9,575 bases of DNA from positions 1-9,575 of the forward strand of contig JALVCM010000312.1 of assembly GCA_027010005.1 (NCBI GenBank), in the 5' to 3' direction. This DNA is from Thiohalobacter sp. Lineage in GTDB: Bacteria; Pseudomonadota; Gammaproteobacteria; DSM-19610. Below the pieces are notes generated by a model that saw nothing but the letters and a program-made list of their open reading frames with translations, had not been told where the DNA came from and did no database searches. The position numbers and the translations under genes are program-made. Shown here piece after piece: positions 1-6,290 of this stretch (its first letter is position 1; the number at the start of each line of letters is the position of its first letter).

Positions 1-1218
1 CCCGTCAGCACTGTTGGCGCAGGGTGTCGTGTCACCTGCCGCAAGTAGTGCAGCCTTCACTGTGGCTGGCGAAGCACCGGGATTCTGTGCCAGGTAGAGC
101 GCTGCCGCCCCGGCGACATGCGGTGCCGCCATGCTTGTGCCATTCAGCAAGCCGGTGCCACCACCGGGCAAGGTGGAACGTATCTGTATACCCGGCGCCA
201 TAATATCAACACCAGAACCATAATTACTGAAGCAGGCCAAGGAGTCATCCCGGTCTTCGATACAGCTGCCAAAGTTCAGCCCTATGCTGCCGGCTCCACC
301 CGGGATACCATCGATATCAGCCAATGCAGATACAGTGATGGCGGAAGGATGGCCGGCGGGAGACACCTGGGAAACATCCTGACCATCGTTGCCTGCCGCC
401 AACACAAAAGTCACACCGGCCGCAACCGCATTGGTGATTGCATCGTCCAGTGCCTGAAACGAGCCGCTAACGCTAAGGCTCATGTTGGCAACTTCAATCT
501 CGGAAGCTTTTCCCGCAACATAATCGACACCGGCGATCACCTGGCTCCCTGTGCCGCTACCATTATCCTCCAGAACCTTGACCGCCCATAACCTTGCCCC
601 TGGCGCCACACCGACAACTGCGCTGTTGTTATCAATGGCCGCAGTAATACCTGCCACGTGTGTACCGTGACCATTACCGTCATTGGCGGCACTGTCACCC
701 TCCTTGCAGACGTACCGGATGCCCTGCTGCTGGCAATACGCGTAGTTGAAAACATTCAGGTCGGGGTGAGTAAGATCAATACCGGTATCAAGTATGGCGA
801 TATCCACATCAACACGATCGTCCACATTGTCGATATTTGCTGTCGGGTCTGCATCCGCATTGACCCGGTTAACTCCGGTCGGCAGGGTCTGGGCGGCGGC
901 TGTCACCACAACGTCCTGCTCGATATAGGCAACCCTGGGGTCAGAACGGATACGCTCGACAAGCCCCGGGGGAATCATCATGGCAGCACCGCGCAGGGCA
1001 TACCGGTACTTGAAGCGCAGGCCAACACCCCACCGACTCATCAGCTGGTCACTGACCTGGTCCGTATCCATGCCTGGACGGAATACAACAATGTATTGAT
1101 TTGGGATGACAGCACGCGGAGAAGCAGGAACAGGTCCGGCATTGAGCTGGCCTGTTGAAAGGAGGGCTGCGAACACGCTTGCCCAGAGAACTGCCAAGGG
1201 CCTTGTTATTATTTTCAT
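1..1218 (-). CDS. Secreted subtilisin-like serine protease (S8 family), 3' end outside window
   Basis: The 406 codons seen begin with a signal peptide (about residues 1-27, basic MKIITR then a hydrophobic core). A propeptide resembling inhibitor I9 follows (about 41-105, QYIVVFRPG to AYIEQD), then the S8 catalytic domain. All catalytic elements are visible: Asp144 in DTGID, His184 in GHGTHVAG, oxyanion Asn277 in AAGND, and Ser362 in GTSMAAPHVAG. It is therefore probably an active enzyme, exported by Sec, autoprocessed and working outside the cytoplasm on unknown protein substrates. The ATG is preceded by GAGG eleven bases upstream and fits the signal peptide exactly. The frame is open at the window edge, so a short tail or an extra C-terminal domain lies beyond. 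It follows rimI on the same strand after 141 bases and is probably a separate unit. Family assignment is firm; the biological role is unknown. Confidence 0.95.
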   Translation of the reverse strand, partial: MKIITRPLAVLWASVFAALLSTGQLNAGPVPASPRAVIPNQYIVVFRPGMDTDQVSDQLMSRWGVGLRFKYRYALRGAAMMIPPGLVERIRSDPRVAYIEQDVVVTAAAQTLPTGVNRVNADADPTANIDNVDDRVDVDIAILDTGIDLTHPDLNVFNYAYCQQQGIRYVCKEGDSAANDGNGHGTHVAGITAAIDNNSAVVGVAPGARLWAVKVLEDNGSGTGSQVIAGVDYVAGKASEIEVANMSLSVSGSFQALDDAITNAVAAGVTFVLAAGNDGQDVSQVSPAGHPSAITVSALADIDGIPGGAGSIGLNFGSCIEDRDDSLACFSNYGSGVDIMAPGIQIRSTLPGGGTGLLNGTSMAAPHVAGAAALYLAQNPGASPATVKAALLAAGDTTPCANSADG

Positions 1219-1251
1219 CTGGCGAAATACCTCAAGTACCACCAACATTTC

Positions 1252-1274
1252 GGCCTTTATACAGGCCTTTTTTT
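1252..1274 (+). terminator. Intrinsic terminator-like hairpin on the plus strand, upstream of the protease gene
   Basis: GGCCT (1252-1256) pairs with AGGCC (1263-1267) across a six-base loop and is followed by seven T residues (1268-1274). The T-tract is on the plus strand, whereas the genes on both sides run on the minus strand. It would therefore stop transcription antisense to the protease gene. On the minus strand the same hairpin lies in the protease 5' leader without a U-tract. Confidence 0.55.
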
Positions 1275-1359
1275 CTACCCCGCCAGTGATTGTACATCGG
1301 AACCAGATGGTATACGAGTGAACTCAAACCCAGTGTTTTTGTATATTATTTTCCGTAAG

Positions 1360-1824
1360 TTACAGGCTCAGCGCAAAAATCAGCGCATCTTCCCGTCCGC
1401 CGTTGGCAGGATAGTAATTGTGTCGTCGGCTGATTTCATTGAACCCCATCGACTCGTACAGTTTAATCGCGGAATCATTGGAAGGTCGCACTTCCAGCAT
1501 CAGGGTTTCAGCATGGTGGCGCCGCGCCAGCTGGATAAAATTTTTCATCAGCTTCCTGCCTATCCCCTTGCGCTGGGAATCCGGTCGCACGGTCAGGTTC
1601 AGGATATGTGATTCACCTGCAGCCACACTCATCACCCCGTATCCCAGCAGCTCGTTATTTTCCTCGTAGCACCAGCAACAGTAGCCGACACGCAGGCAGT
1701 CACGGAAAATACCTTCACTCCAGGGAAACTCGTAGGCACGCGGTTCGATGACCATGATCCTTTCCAGGTCATCCACCGTCATGGGACGCAGGCGTTCTCC
1801 CGGGTCAGAAAGAATCGCACTCAC
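1360..1824 (-). CDS. rimI: Ribosomal protein bS18 alanine N-acetyltransferase
   Basis: This 154-residue GNAT-fold enzyme transfers an acetyl group from acetyl-CoA to the N-terminal alanine of ribosomal protein S18 in the cytoplasm. The acetyl-CoA loop is QRKGIG (residues 84-89), preceded by the beta-4 strand ILNLTVRP. The late motif LEVRPSNDSAIKLYESMGF carries Glu111 and Tyr123, whose 12-residue spacing matches the catalytic Glu/Tyr pair of E. coli RimI as I recall it. Length is normal for RimI. The start is a GTG that overlaps the stop of the upstream glycosylase gene as GTGA, which implies translational coupling. An in-frame ATG at residue 15 is possible but would remove the first beta strand. 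It is the last gene of the leuA-udg-rimI operon. Other GNATs cannot be wholly excluded, but the fit is good. Confidence 0.92.
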   Translation of the reverse strand: MSAILSDPGERLRPMTVDDLERIMVIEPRAYEFPWSEGIFRDCLRVGYCCWCYEENNELLGYGVMSVAAGESHILNLTVRPDSQRKGIGRKLMKNFIQLARRHHAETLMLEVRPSNDSAIKLYESMGFNEISRRHNYYPANGGREDALIFALSL

Positions 1825-2576
1825 GAAGCTGCCTCGCGTACAACCTGCATGGCCAGCTGGAGGTCCTGCCAGGCCTTGCGTTTCTCCGCCGGCGAGCGTA
1901 GCAGGTAGGCGGGATGATAGGTGGCAACCAGGGGGATACCGGTATCACGGAACCGGTGCACACGACCGCGCAACTTGCCGATTGGTGTATCACACTGCAG
2001 CAGGTTCTGTGCCGCAATACGGCCTACGGCCAGAATCAGTTTTGGCTGTATCAGCTCGATCTGGCGCATCAGGTAAGGCTCGCAGCTGGCGACTTCTTCA
2101 GGCCGGGGATCACGGTTATTGGGTGGCCGGCACTTGAGGATGTTCGCAATATAGACCTGTTCACGCTTTAGCCCGCAGGCAAGCAGCATGGCATTCAGCA
2201 ACTGCCCGGCACGGCCGACAAAAGGCTCGCCCTGCGCATCTTCATCCGCACCTGGCGCTTCACCGATCACCAGCCAGTCGGCATTCTGGTTACCCACGCC
2301 AAAAACAGTTTGCGTGCGGCTGGTGTGCAGTTCACAGGCGGTACATTCACTGACGCGGGACCGTAGTGCATCCCAGTCCAGTCTCGCAATCTCCGTTATT
2401 TCCTGCCCTGCGTCATCACCATCCGGGCTGACCGATAACGCCGGCACACCGGTTTCCTCATCAGCCTGCTGCACATTTTCAGGCAACGATGGCTCTCTCA
2501 GCTGCCAACGCAGGATACCCATCGTATCGAGATAGCGTTGCTTCGTGCTACGCCCTGTATCACCACCCTTATTCAT
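1821..2576 (-). CDS. Type-4 uracil-DNA glycosylase (4Fe-4S) with an N-terminal psi-like peptide
   Basis: This 251-residue enzyme removes uracil from DNA as the first step of base-excision repair. The type-4 (UdgA/SPO1-polymerase-related) hallmarks are present: four Cys ligands for an Fe-S cluster (Cys78, Cys81, Cys149, Cys165), the GEAPG motif (105-109) followed by [12 protein letters not shown], and the late HPAYLLR motif (221-227). The catalytic part starts near residue 65. Before it is a linker rich in acidic residues and a short segment, residues 14-29, with the pattern L-x-x-M-G-I-x-x-W-x-L-R-x-P. That pattern resembles the DnaX-binding N-terminus of the polymerase III psi subunit. The gene starts five bases after the leuA stop and overlaps rimI by four bases, so it lies inside that operon. 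No strong ribosome-binding site precedes it, consistent with coupling to leuA. The glycosylase call is firm; the psi-like reading is inference. Confidence 0.93.
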   Translation of the reverse strand: MNKGGDTGRSTKQRYLDTMGILRWQLREPSLPENVQQADEETGVPALSVSPDGDDAGQEITEIARLDWDALRSRVSECTACELHTSRTQTVFGVGNQNADWLVIGEAPGADEDAQGEPFVGRAGQLLNAMLLACGLKREQVYIANILKCRPPNNRDPRPEEVASCEPYLMRQIELIQPKLILAVGRIAAQNLLQCDTPIGKLRGRVHRFRDTGIPLVATYHPAYLLRSPAEKRKAWQDLQLAMQVVREAAS

Positions 2577-2581
2577 GCCGG

Positions 2582-4129
2582 TTACACATCACCCCGTTGC
2601 GGATGCTCGCGGCCTTCCGGTTCAATAATCTTGTTCAGTGCATTCACATAGGCACGCGCCGATGCGATCACAATATCGGTATCCGCACCCTGACCATTAA
2701 CGATACGCCCGGCTTTCTCCAGCCTGACCGTGACCTCGCCCTGTGCATCAGTGCCACTGGTAATGTTGTTGACCGAGTACAACTGCAATTCTGTACCACT
2801 GCCGACAATGGCTTCGATGGCCTTGAATGCAGCATCCACGGGACCTCCCCCGGAAGCGCTGGCCTGCTTTTCTTCACCATTGATATTCAGTGTGACATCG
2901 GCATTCGGGGTCTCACCGGTTTCGGAACAGACACGCAGCGCAACCAGTTTAAACTGTTCGTTTTCTGCCTCCTGGCTGGCCTCGGTCACCAGTGCCTGCA
3001 GGTCCTCGTCATAAATCTCGTGCTTCTTGTCGGCAAGTTCCTTGAAGCGCGCAAAAGCTTCGTTCAGTTCTTCCTCGGACTCGAATGTGATATTCAGCTC
3101 TTCGAGGCGGGTACGGAACGCGTTGCGCCCCGAGTGTTTACCGAGAACAATGCGGTTGGCCGACCAGCCGACATCCTGGGCACGCATGATTTCGTAAGTC
3201 TCACGGCTCTTGAGTACACCGTCCTGGTGAATACCCGACTCATGTGCAAATGCATTGGCGCCGACGATGGCCTTGTTCGGCTGCACGGCAAACCCGGTAA
3301 TACTCGACACCAGTCGGGAACAGGTCATGATTTCCGGGGTTTCCAGCCGGGTGTCGCAAGTGAATACATCACGCCGGGTGCGCACGGCCATTACCACTTC
3401 TTCAAGCGCTGCGTTGCCGGCACGCTCGCCCAGCCCGTTGATGGTGCACTCTACCTGGCGTGCACCGTTGATGACGGAGGACAGTGAGTTGGCCACCGCA
3501 AGGCCCAGGTCGTTGTGACAATGCACGGAAAATATGGCCTTGTCCGAGTTGGGAACCCGTTCGATCAGCTGGCGGATCAATTCCCCGAACTGGTGTGGCA
3601 GGTTGTAGCCGACCGTATCGGGGATGTTGACCGTGGTCGCGCCGGCATCGATCACCGCTTCCAGTACGCGGCAAAGGAAATCCAGTTCAGAGCGACCGGC
3701 ATCCTCCGGTGAGAACTCGATATTGTCTGTATACTTCCCTGCACGTTTTACAGCCTTGACCGCCTGCTCGATGACCTGCTCAGGCTCCATGCGCAATTTC
3801 ATCTTCATGTGAATCGGCGAGGTGGCGATAAAGGTATGGATACGTGCCGATGCCGCATCGGCCAGTGCCTCGCCTGCACGATCGATATCACGATCCAGCG
3901 CCCGCGCCAGCCCGCACACGGTCGAATCCTTTACTGCACGTGCCACCGCCTGCACCGACTCAAAATCGCCGGGGCTGGCGATGGGAAATCCGGCTTCGAT
4001 AACATCGACACGCAGGCGCTCCAGCGCCCGCGCAATACGTACTTTCTCGTCTTTGGTCATGGAGGCGCCGGGGCTCTGCTCACCGTCGCGCAAGGTTGTG
4101 TCAAAAATGATTAATCGATCGCTGCTCAT
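2582..4129 (-). CDS. leuA: 2-isopropylmalate synthase
   Basis: This 515-residue enzyme condenses acetyl-CoA with 2-oxoisovalerate to give 2-isopropylmalate, the committed step of leucine synthesis in the cytoplasm. The TIM-barrel catalytic domain starts at once with [12 protein letters not shown] (Arg14, Asp15). The divalent metal site is visible as Asp15, His203, His205 (VHCHND) and Asn239 ([11 protein letters not shown]). HESGIHQDG follows in the linker region, and the C-terminal part (about 385-505) is the LeuA dimer domain through which leucine normally inhibits the enzyme. The chosen ATG has GGAG six bases upstream and gives the family-typical [10 protein letters not shown] start. An in-frame ATG 45 bases further up would add 15 residues encoded within the leader hairpins and is unlikely. 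It is the first large gene after the leucine leader peptide and heads the operon with the glycosylase and rimI. Confidence 0.97.
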   Translation of the reverse strand: MSSDRLIIFDTTLRDGEQSPGASMTKDEKVRIARALERLRVDVIEAGFPIASPGDFESVQAVARAVKDSTVCGLARALDRDIDRAGEALADAASARIHTFIATSPIHMKMKLRMEPEQVIEQAVKAVKRAGKYTDNIEFSPEDAGRSELDFLCRVLEAVIDAGATTVNIPDTVGYNLPHQFGELIRQLIERVPNSDKAIFSVHCHNDLGLAVANSLSSVINGARQVECTINGLGERAGNAALEEVVMAVRTRRDVFTCDTRLETPEIMTCSRLVSSITGFAVQPNKAIVGANAFAHESGIHQDGVLKSRETYEIMRAQDVGWSANRIVLGKHSGRNAFRTRLEELNITFESEEELNEAFARFKELADKKHEIYDEDLQALVTEASQEAENEQFKLVALRVCSETGETPNADVTLNINGEEKQASASGGGPVDAAFKAIEAIVGSGTELQLYSVNNITSGTDAQGEVTVRLEKAGRIVNGQGADTDIVIASARAYVNALNKIIEPEGREHPQRGDV

Positions 4130-4140
4130 GGTCTGCTCCA

Positions 4141-4257
4141 GCGCGGCACACGCCGCGTCCCGCGCACGCAGCATACCAAAACGGACGCTGCCTGCGCATC
4201 AAATTCATCTGTTATTCCGGGGTGTTGCGTTTCGCCTCGCCAGGCTGATTATCAGCC
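4141..4257 (-). promoter_or_regulatory. leuA leader hairpins (candidate attenuator or translational control region)
   Basis: Three hairpins lie in order between the leader peptide and leuA. Hairpin A (4243-4257) is a perfect 6-bp stem with a 3-base loop and contains the leader stop codon. Hairpin B pairs 4187-4197 with 4162-4172 (11 bp, one C-C mismatch, 14-base loop). Hairpin C pairs 4152-4157 with 4142-4147 (6 bp, ACAC-type loop) and ends two bases before the leuA ribosome-binding site (4136-4139). No U-tract follows any of them, so control may act at leuA translation or through a non-canonical terminator. Alternative pairings with the leader coding region exist. Confidence 0.6.
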
Positions 4258-4347
4258 GCGCAGCGGCAGCAGCAGTCGTGCGGACAGCAACAGGCCGCGG
4301 AGATCCCGGGCCGGAGAGAACATCAAATTGTCGCTGTCGTGTGTCAT
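4252..4347 (-). CDS. leuL: Leucine-rich leader peptide of the leuA operon
   Basis: This 31-residue ORF contains nine Leu codons, two of them in GLLLSARLLLPLRG near its end (runs of three at residues 19-21 and 25-27), most of them CTG. It begins MTH, like the E. coli leucine leader as I recall it. Position and content fit a classical leader peptide: a ribosome stalls on the Leu codons when charged tRNA-Leu is scarce and so changes the folding of the downstream RNA. The ORF ends inside hairpin A, 122 bases before the leuA start. It lies just downstream of a sigma-70-like promoter, with an inferred 5' leader of about 20 bases and no clear Shine-Dalgarno sequence. The peptide itself probably has no function after synthesis. 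Confidence 0.85.
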   Translation of the reverse strand: MTHDSDNLMFSPARDLRGLLLSARLLLPLRG

Positions 4348-4375
4348 GTAATGGCTAACGGTCAGTTGAACGGAA

Positions 4376-4404
4376 ACTATAGGCAAAGCGCCGCAGTTCT
4401 GCAA
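4376..4404 (-). promoter_or_regulatory. Sigma-70-type promoter for leuL-leuA-udg-rimI
   Basis: On the minus strand TTGCAG (-35, 4399-4404) is followed after exactly 17 bases by TATAGT (-10, 4376-4381). The pair lies in the gap between the sixA stop and the leader peptide. It places the transcription start about 20 bases ahead of the leader ATG, the geometry expected of an attenuated biosynthetic operon. Confidence 0.7.
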
Positions 4405-4411
4405 TCTGTTT

Positions 4412-4915
4412 TTACGCGCCGCTGTCGGCCAGCCCGGCAGGGTATTCGTGGTGCGCAACCCAGCCGGCATCCGTGTGCACCGCCTGCCAGTCGTCAACGT
4501 CAAAATGTATCACTGTCACGGCACAGGTCGACATATCCAGTGATTCACCTGTCAACATCTGCCGCAGCCAGCTGATGCCCGGGTTATGCCCGACGACCGC
4601 AAGGCGGTTGCAGGCTGCATCGGTACGCTGCACTTCGGCCAGCAAGGTATCGGCGCTGGCGTTATAGAAGTCATCGATGGTCCGGATAGCGTTGGCGGGA
4701 TAACCGACTTCCCCGGCAATAAGCCGTGCGGTCTGTAATGCACGCTGTGCCGGGCTGGACAGCAGCTGGTCGAAACCCACCCGTAACGCGGCAAGGCGAT
4801 GTCCCAGACGGACTGCATCCTGCTGCCCGTGTGTCGTCAATGGCCGGTCAAAATCCGCAACGCCCGTTTGCGGGGAAACGGCCTTGGCGTGGCGTATCAG
4901 GGTCAACTCAAGCAT
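4412..4915 (-). CDS. sixA: SixA-type phosphohistidine phosphatase
   Basis: This 167-residue member of the histidine phosphatase (phosphoglycerate-mutase-like) superfamily has the short SixA architecture. The catalytic motif LIRHAKA carries Arg8 and the nucleophile His9. SSPAQRALQTA supplies the second Arg (Arg58), and VVGHNPG supplies the second His (His110). SixA removes phosphate from phosphohistidine in proteins; in E. coli the targets are the ArcB phosphotransfer domain and the nitrogen-related phosphotransferase system. The substrate here is unknown. The length agrees with E. coli SixA (about 160 residues). It is followed by the leu promoter rather than joined tightly to the leader peptide, and preceded by the strong terminator at 4975-5004, so it is probably transcribed from its own promoter in the 60 bases upstream. 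I found no convincing promoter there. Confidence 0.9.
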   Translation of the reverse strand: MLELTLIRHAKAVSPQTGVADFDRPLTTHGQQDAVRLGHRLAALRVGFDQLLSSPAQRALQTARLIAGEVGYPANAIRTIDDFYNASADTLLAEVQRTDAACNRLAVVGHNPGISWLRQMLTGESLDMSTCAVTVIHFDVDDWQAVHTDAGWVAHHEYPAGLADSGA

Positions 4916-4974
4916 ATGTGTTCAGTATGAGCAAAACCAGGGATTATTCAACCGAAATAGCGCTCAGACACCCC

Positions 4975-5004
4975 AAATAAAAACGGGGCCTGAAGGCCCC
5001 GTTT
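4975..5004 (-). terminator. Strong intrinsic terminator after the VPLPA-CTERM gene
   Basis: An 11-bp perfect inverted repeat (4981-4991 with 4994-5004, core GGGGCC/GGCCCC) is followed on the minus strand by a T-rich run (TTTTT then ATTT). It lies 23 bases after the stop of the VPLPA-CTERM gene and separates that unit from sixA. On the plus strand only three T residues follow, so it is mainly a minus-strand terminator. Confidence 0.9.
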
Positions 5005-5027
5005 GATGGCTGATACAGGATACCGGG

Positions 5028-5693
5028 TTACTTGCGTCGGCGTGCAACTCCTACCAGCCCGATCAGGCCCGAGCCAAACAGCCAGACAGCGGCCGGGACA
5101 GGTACAGTAGACACGTTATAGGCACCCACGAACGAAAGTGCTGCACTGTTTGAGGTATAACCGTCACCAATCATGACGCGGATCATATCCACAGAAGCCA
5201 GGTCGGACAGGCCAAACTCTGCAGTAAAGTCAATCCCGAGTGCATAGATGCCATCAGTGGGAATCATTGTACTTTGAGAACCCGTGTAACCATCCGGATT
5301 GGGCAAACTGTAAGACTTGGTTCCCAAAGAACTCCCACCGGAAAAAATACTGAGATCGAAGAAATGACCATTATTACCGGTGAAGAACAATTTCAGATCA
5401 TTGCCGGTGTCATTAATGACGGAACCGCTGAATGATAAATCAACATAATCACCACCACCAAGTGTGCTACCTATTATCGTCGTATCAACATTGGTATCAG
5501 TAATTGCCGCGTTCACATCAGCATCACTTGAAGACCAGTTACCTGCAGACCCGACCTCTGTGAGAAAGCTGCCGTTTTTTGCGACAACCGTATCAGCATA
5601 CGCGGCAAAGTTCTCGCCCAGAACGGTGACAGCAAATGCCGACTGGCTCATCAATCCCAGCCCTAAAAAAGCGCTTATCAATTTGTTTTTCAT
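5028..5693 (-). CDS. VPLPA-CTERM (PEP-CTERM class) secreted surface protein
   Basis: This exported protein of 221 residues has a signal peptide (MKNKLISAFLGLGLMSQSAFA) and a C-terminal tripartite sorting signal. The sorting signal is the motif VPVPAA, a hydrophobic helix WLFGSGLIGLVGV, and a basic ARRRK end. That arrangement marks VPLPA/PEP-CTERM proteins, which are cut and processed by an exosortase in the inner membrane and then reach the envelope or matrix. The body is rich in Gly, Ser, Asp and Asn with alternating hydrophobic residues (for example GDYVDLSFSGSV), suggesting a beta-sandwich; it has no cysteine and no recognised catalytic motif. The start chosen is the second of two ATGs: GGAGG abuts the first (5699) but lies six bases ahead of this one. 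A strong terminator follows. The function is unknown; such proteins are often linked to exopolysaccharide or biofilm. No exosortase is in the window. Confidence 0.92.
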   Translation of the reverse strand: MKNKLISAFLGLGLMSQSAFAVTVLGENFAAYADTVVAKNGSFLTEVGSAGNWSSSDADVNAAITDTNVDTTIIGSTLGGGDYVDLSFSGSVINDTGNDLKLFFTGNNGHFFDLSIFSGGSSLGTKSYSLPNPDGYTGSQSTMIPTDGIYALGIDFTAEFGLSDLASVDMIRVMIGDGYTSNSAALSFVGAYNVSTVPVPAAVWLFGSGLIGLVGVARRRK

Positions 5694-5797
5694 TTCCATC
5701 CTCCAAAACCCAAATGTCGTATCAATTCTTTAGAAAACCAGTAAATCTCAAAATTCCTGTCAGGCAGATCGCAACCCTTCAGTCTTATACCTAATTA

Positions 5798-6157
5798 TCA
5801 GGACTCTGATGGCCGTGGTGGCAGCCGGTCCCGTGGATCATCGGCTCTTGGTGGCAACCGATCTCTCGGGTCATCCGCACCTGGTGGAATGACAGGCGGC
5901 TGGACGATGATAGGTGGCTGAACTGTTGGAGATTCAACCTCGGGCTGAAAACCCGGGTCACCGGGACGCAAGTTAAAAGCGACATCAGGCGCCGGCGGTG
6001 CAACATAGGATTCACCACCCGCAGCCGGACTCAAAACTGCCCAACGACCCCACTGGTATGCAGAATCCTCTTCTTTCTGGTTTGCAGCATTTGCGGTCGA
6101 ACCCAACACCATGGTTAGCGCAAAGCCTGCAGCGATATATGTCCTTACTCTGTTCAT
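5798..6157 (-). CDS. Small secreted proline-rich protein with an 11-residue tandem repeat
   Basis: This 119-residue ORF starts with a clear signal peptide (MNRVRTYIAAGFALTMVLG, cleavage likely after ANA at residues 22-24). A short central part follows (YQWGRWAVLSPAAGGESYV, then FNLRPGDPGFQPEVES). The tail is Pro-rich (PPIIVQPPVIPPG) and ends with two copies of ADDPRDRLPPR (residues 94-104 and 105-115). There is no Cys, lipobox or C-terminal sorting signal. I do not recognise a named family. The protein should be periplasmic or extracellular and largely extended. It lies between the TPR/barrel gene and the VPLPA-CTERM gene on the same strand, so a role as a partner or cargo of the barrel is possible but unproven. 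Signal peptide and conserved repeat make a real gene likely although the ribosome-binding site is weak. Confidence 0.75.
   Translation of the reverse strand: MNRVRTYIAAGFALTMVLGSTANAANQKEEDSAYQWGRWAVLSPAAGGESYVAPPAPDVAFNLRPGDPGFQPEVESPTVQPPIIVQPPVIPPGADDPRDRLPPRADDPRDRLPPRPSES
5813..5878 (-). repeat. Two tandem 33-bp units encoding ADDPRDRLPPR
   Basis: Units 5846-5878 and 5813-5845 encode identical 11-residue peptides but differ at nine of 33 bases, all synonymous (including CGG versus AGA for Arg twice). The duplication is therefore not recent and the peptide appears to be held by selection. The unit carries mixed charge (three Asp or so against three Arg) and three prolines. Confidence 0.9.
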
Positions 6158-6198
6158 AGACCCGTTATGATCCCCCGATCATGGAAAACGCTTAAGCT

Positions 6199-6218
6199 AA
6201 AAAGGGCAAATAAGCCCT
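6199..6218 (-). terminator. Short T-tailed hairpin in the 5' leader of the small proline-rich gene
   Basis: On the minus strand AGGGC (6214-6218) pairs with GCCCT (6203-6207) across a six-base loop, and five T residues run over 6199-6203. It is either a weak terminator for transcripts from the barrel gene or, if the sigma-54 element upstream is real, an attenuator-like hairpin in the leader. Confidence 0.4.
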
Positions 6219-6234
6219 GAATTGCGCTATACAA

Positions 6235-6250
6235 TGCAACGATTATGCCT
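6235..6250 (-). promoter_or_regulatory. Candidate sigma-54 (-24/-12) promoter
   Basis: The minus strand reads AGGCATAATCGTTGCA: GG (6248-6249), ten bases, GC (6236-6237). Against TGGCACG-N4-TTGCA nine of the twelve defined positions match, including all of TTGCA. It points toward the small proline-rich gene about 80 bases downstream. PEP-CTERM systems are commonly accompanied by a sigma-54-type response regulator (the PrsR family), which makes the site plausible in this context. Confidence 0.45.
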
Positions 6251-6268
6251 AAACCAGCAAATTTTTGC

Positions 6269-6290
6269 AAAAACAAACAGTTACCTGTTT
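6269..6290 (-). terminator. Weak hairpin with T-tract downstream of the TPR/barrel gene
   Basis: AAACAG (6285-6290) pairs with CTGTTT (6275-6280) across a four-base loop, and GTTTTT follows on the minus strand. The stem has only two G-C pairs, so termination would be weak. It is the best terminator candidate in the 309 bases after the barrel gene. Confidence 0.3.

Noticed and set aside
118..1158. Plus-strand ORFs of 157 and 166 codons at the window start
   Set aside because: The minus strand here encodes an intact subtilase with all catalytic residues, so these are antisense shadows.
1283..1304. Possible TACAAT -10 box for the protease gene on the minus strand
   Set aside because: No acceptable -35 element lies 16-18 bases upstream, so it is not listed as a promoter.
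2489..3487. Long plus-strand ORF of 332 codons opposite leuA
   Set aside because: It is fully antisense to a well-supported leuA and has no recognisable domain; it reflects codon bias of the real gene.
4130..4174. Upstream in-frame ATG for leuA adding 15 residues
   Set aside because: The extra residues are encoded in the leader hairpins, and the ATG at 4129 has a proper ribosome-binding site and the family-typical start.
4916..4974. Possible sixA promoter (TTGAAT with CATACT)
   Set aside because: The -10 match is poor and it would start transcription almost at the ATG.
5764..5777. A second GG-N10-GC element ahead of the VPLPA-CTERM gene
   Set aside because: Only about half of the sigma-54 consensus positions match, so it is no better than chance in a region this size.
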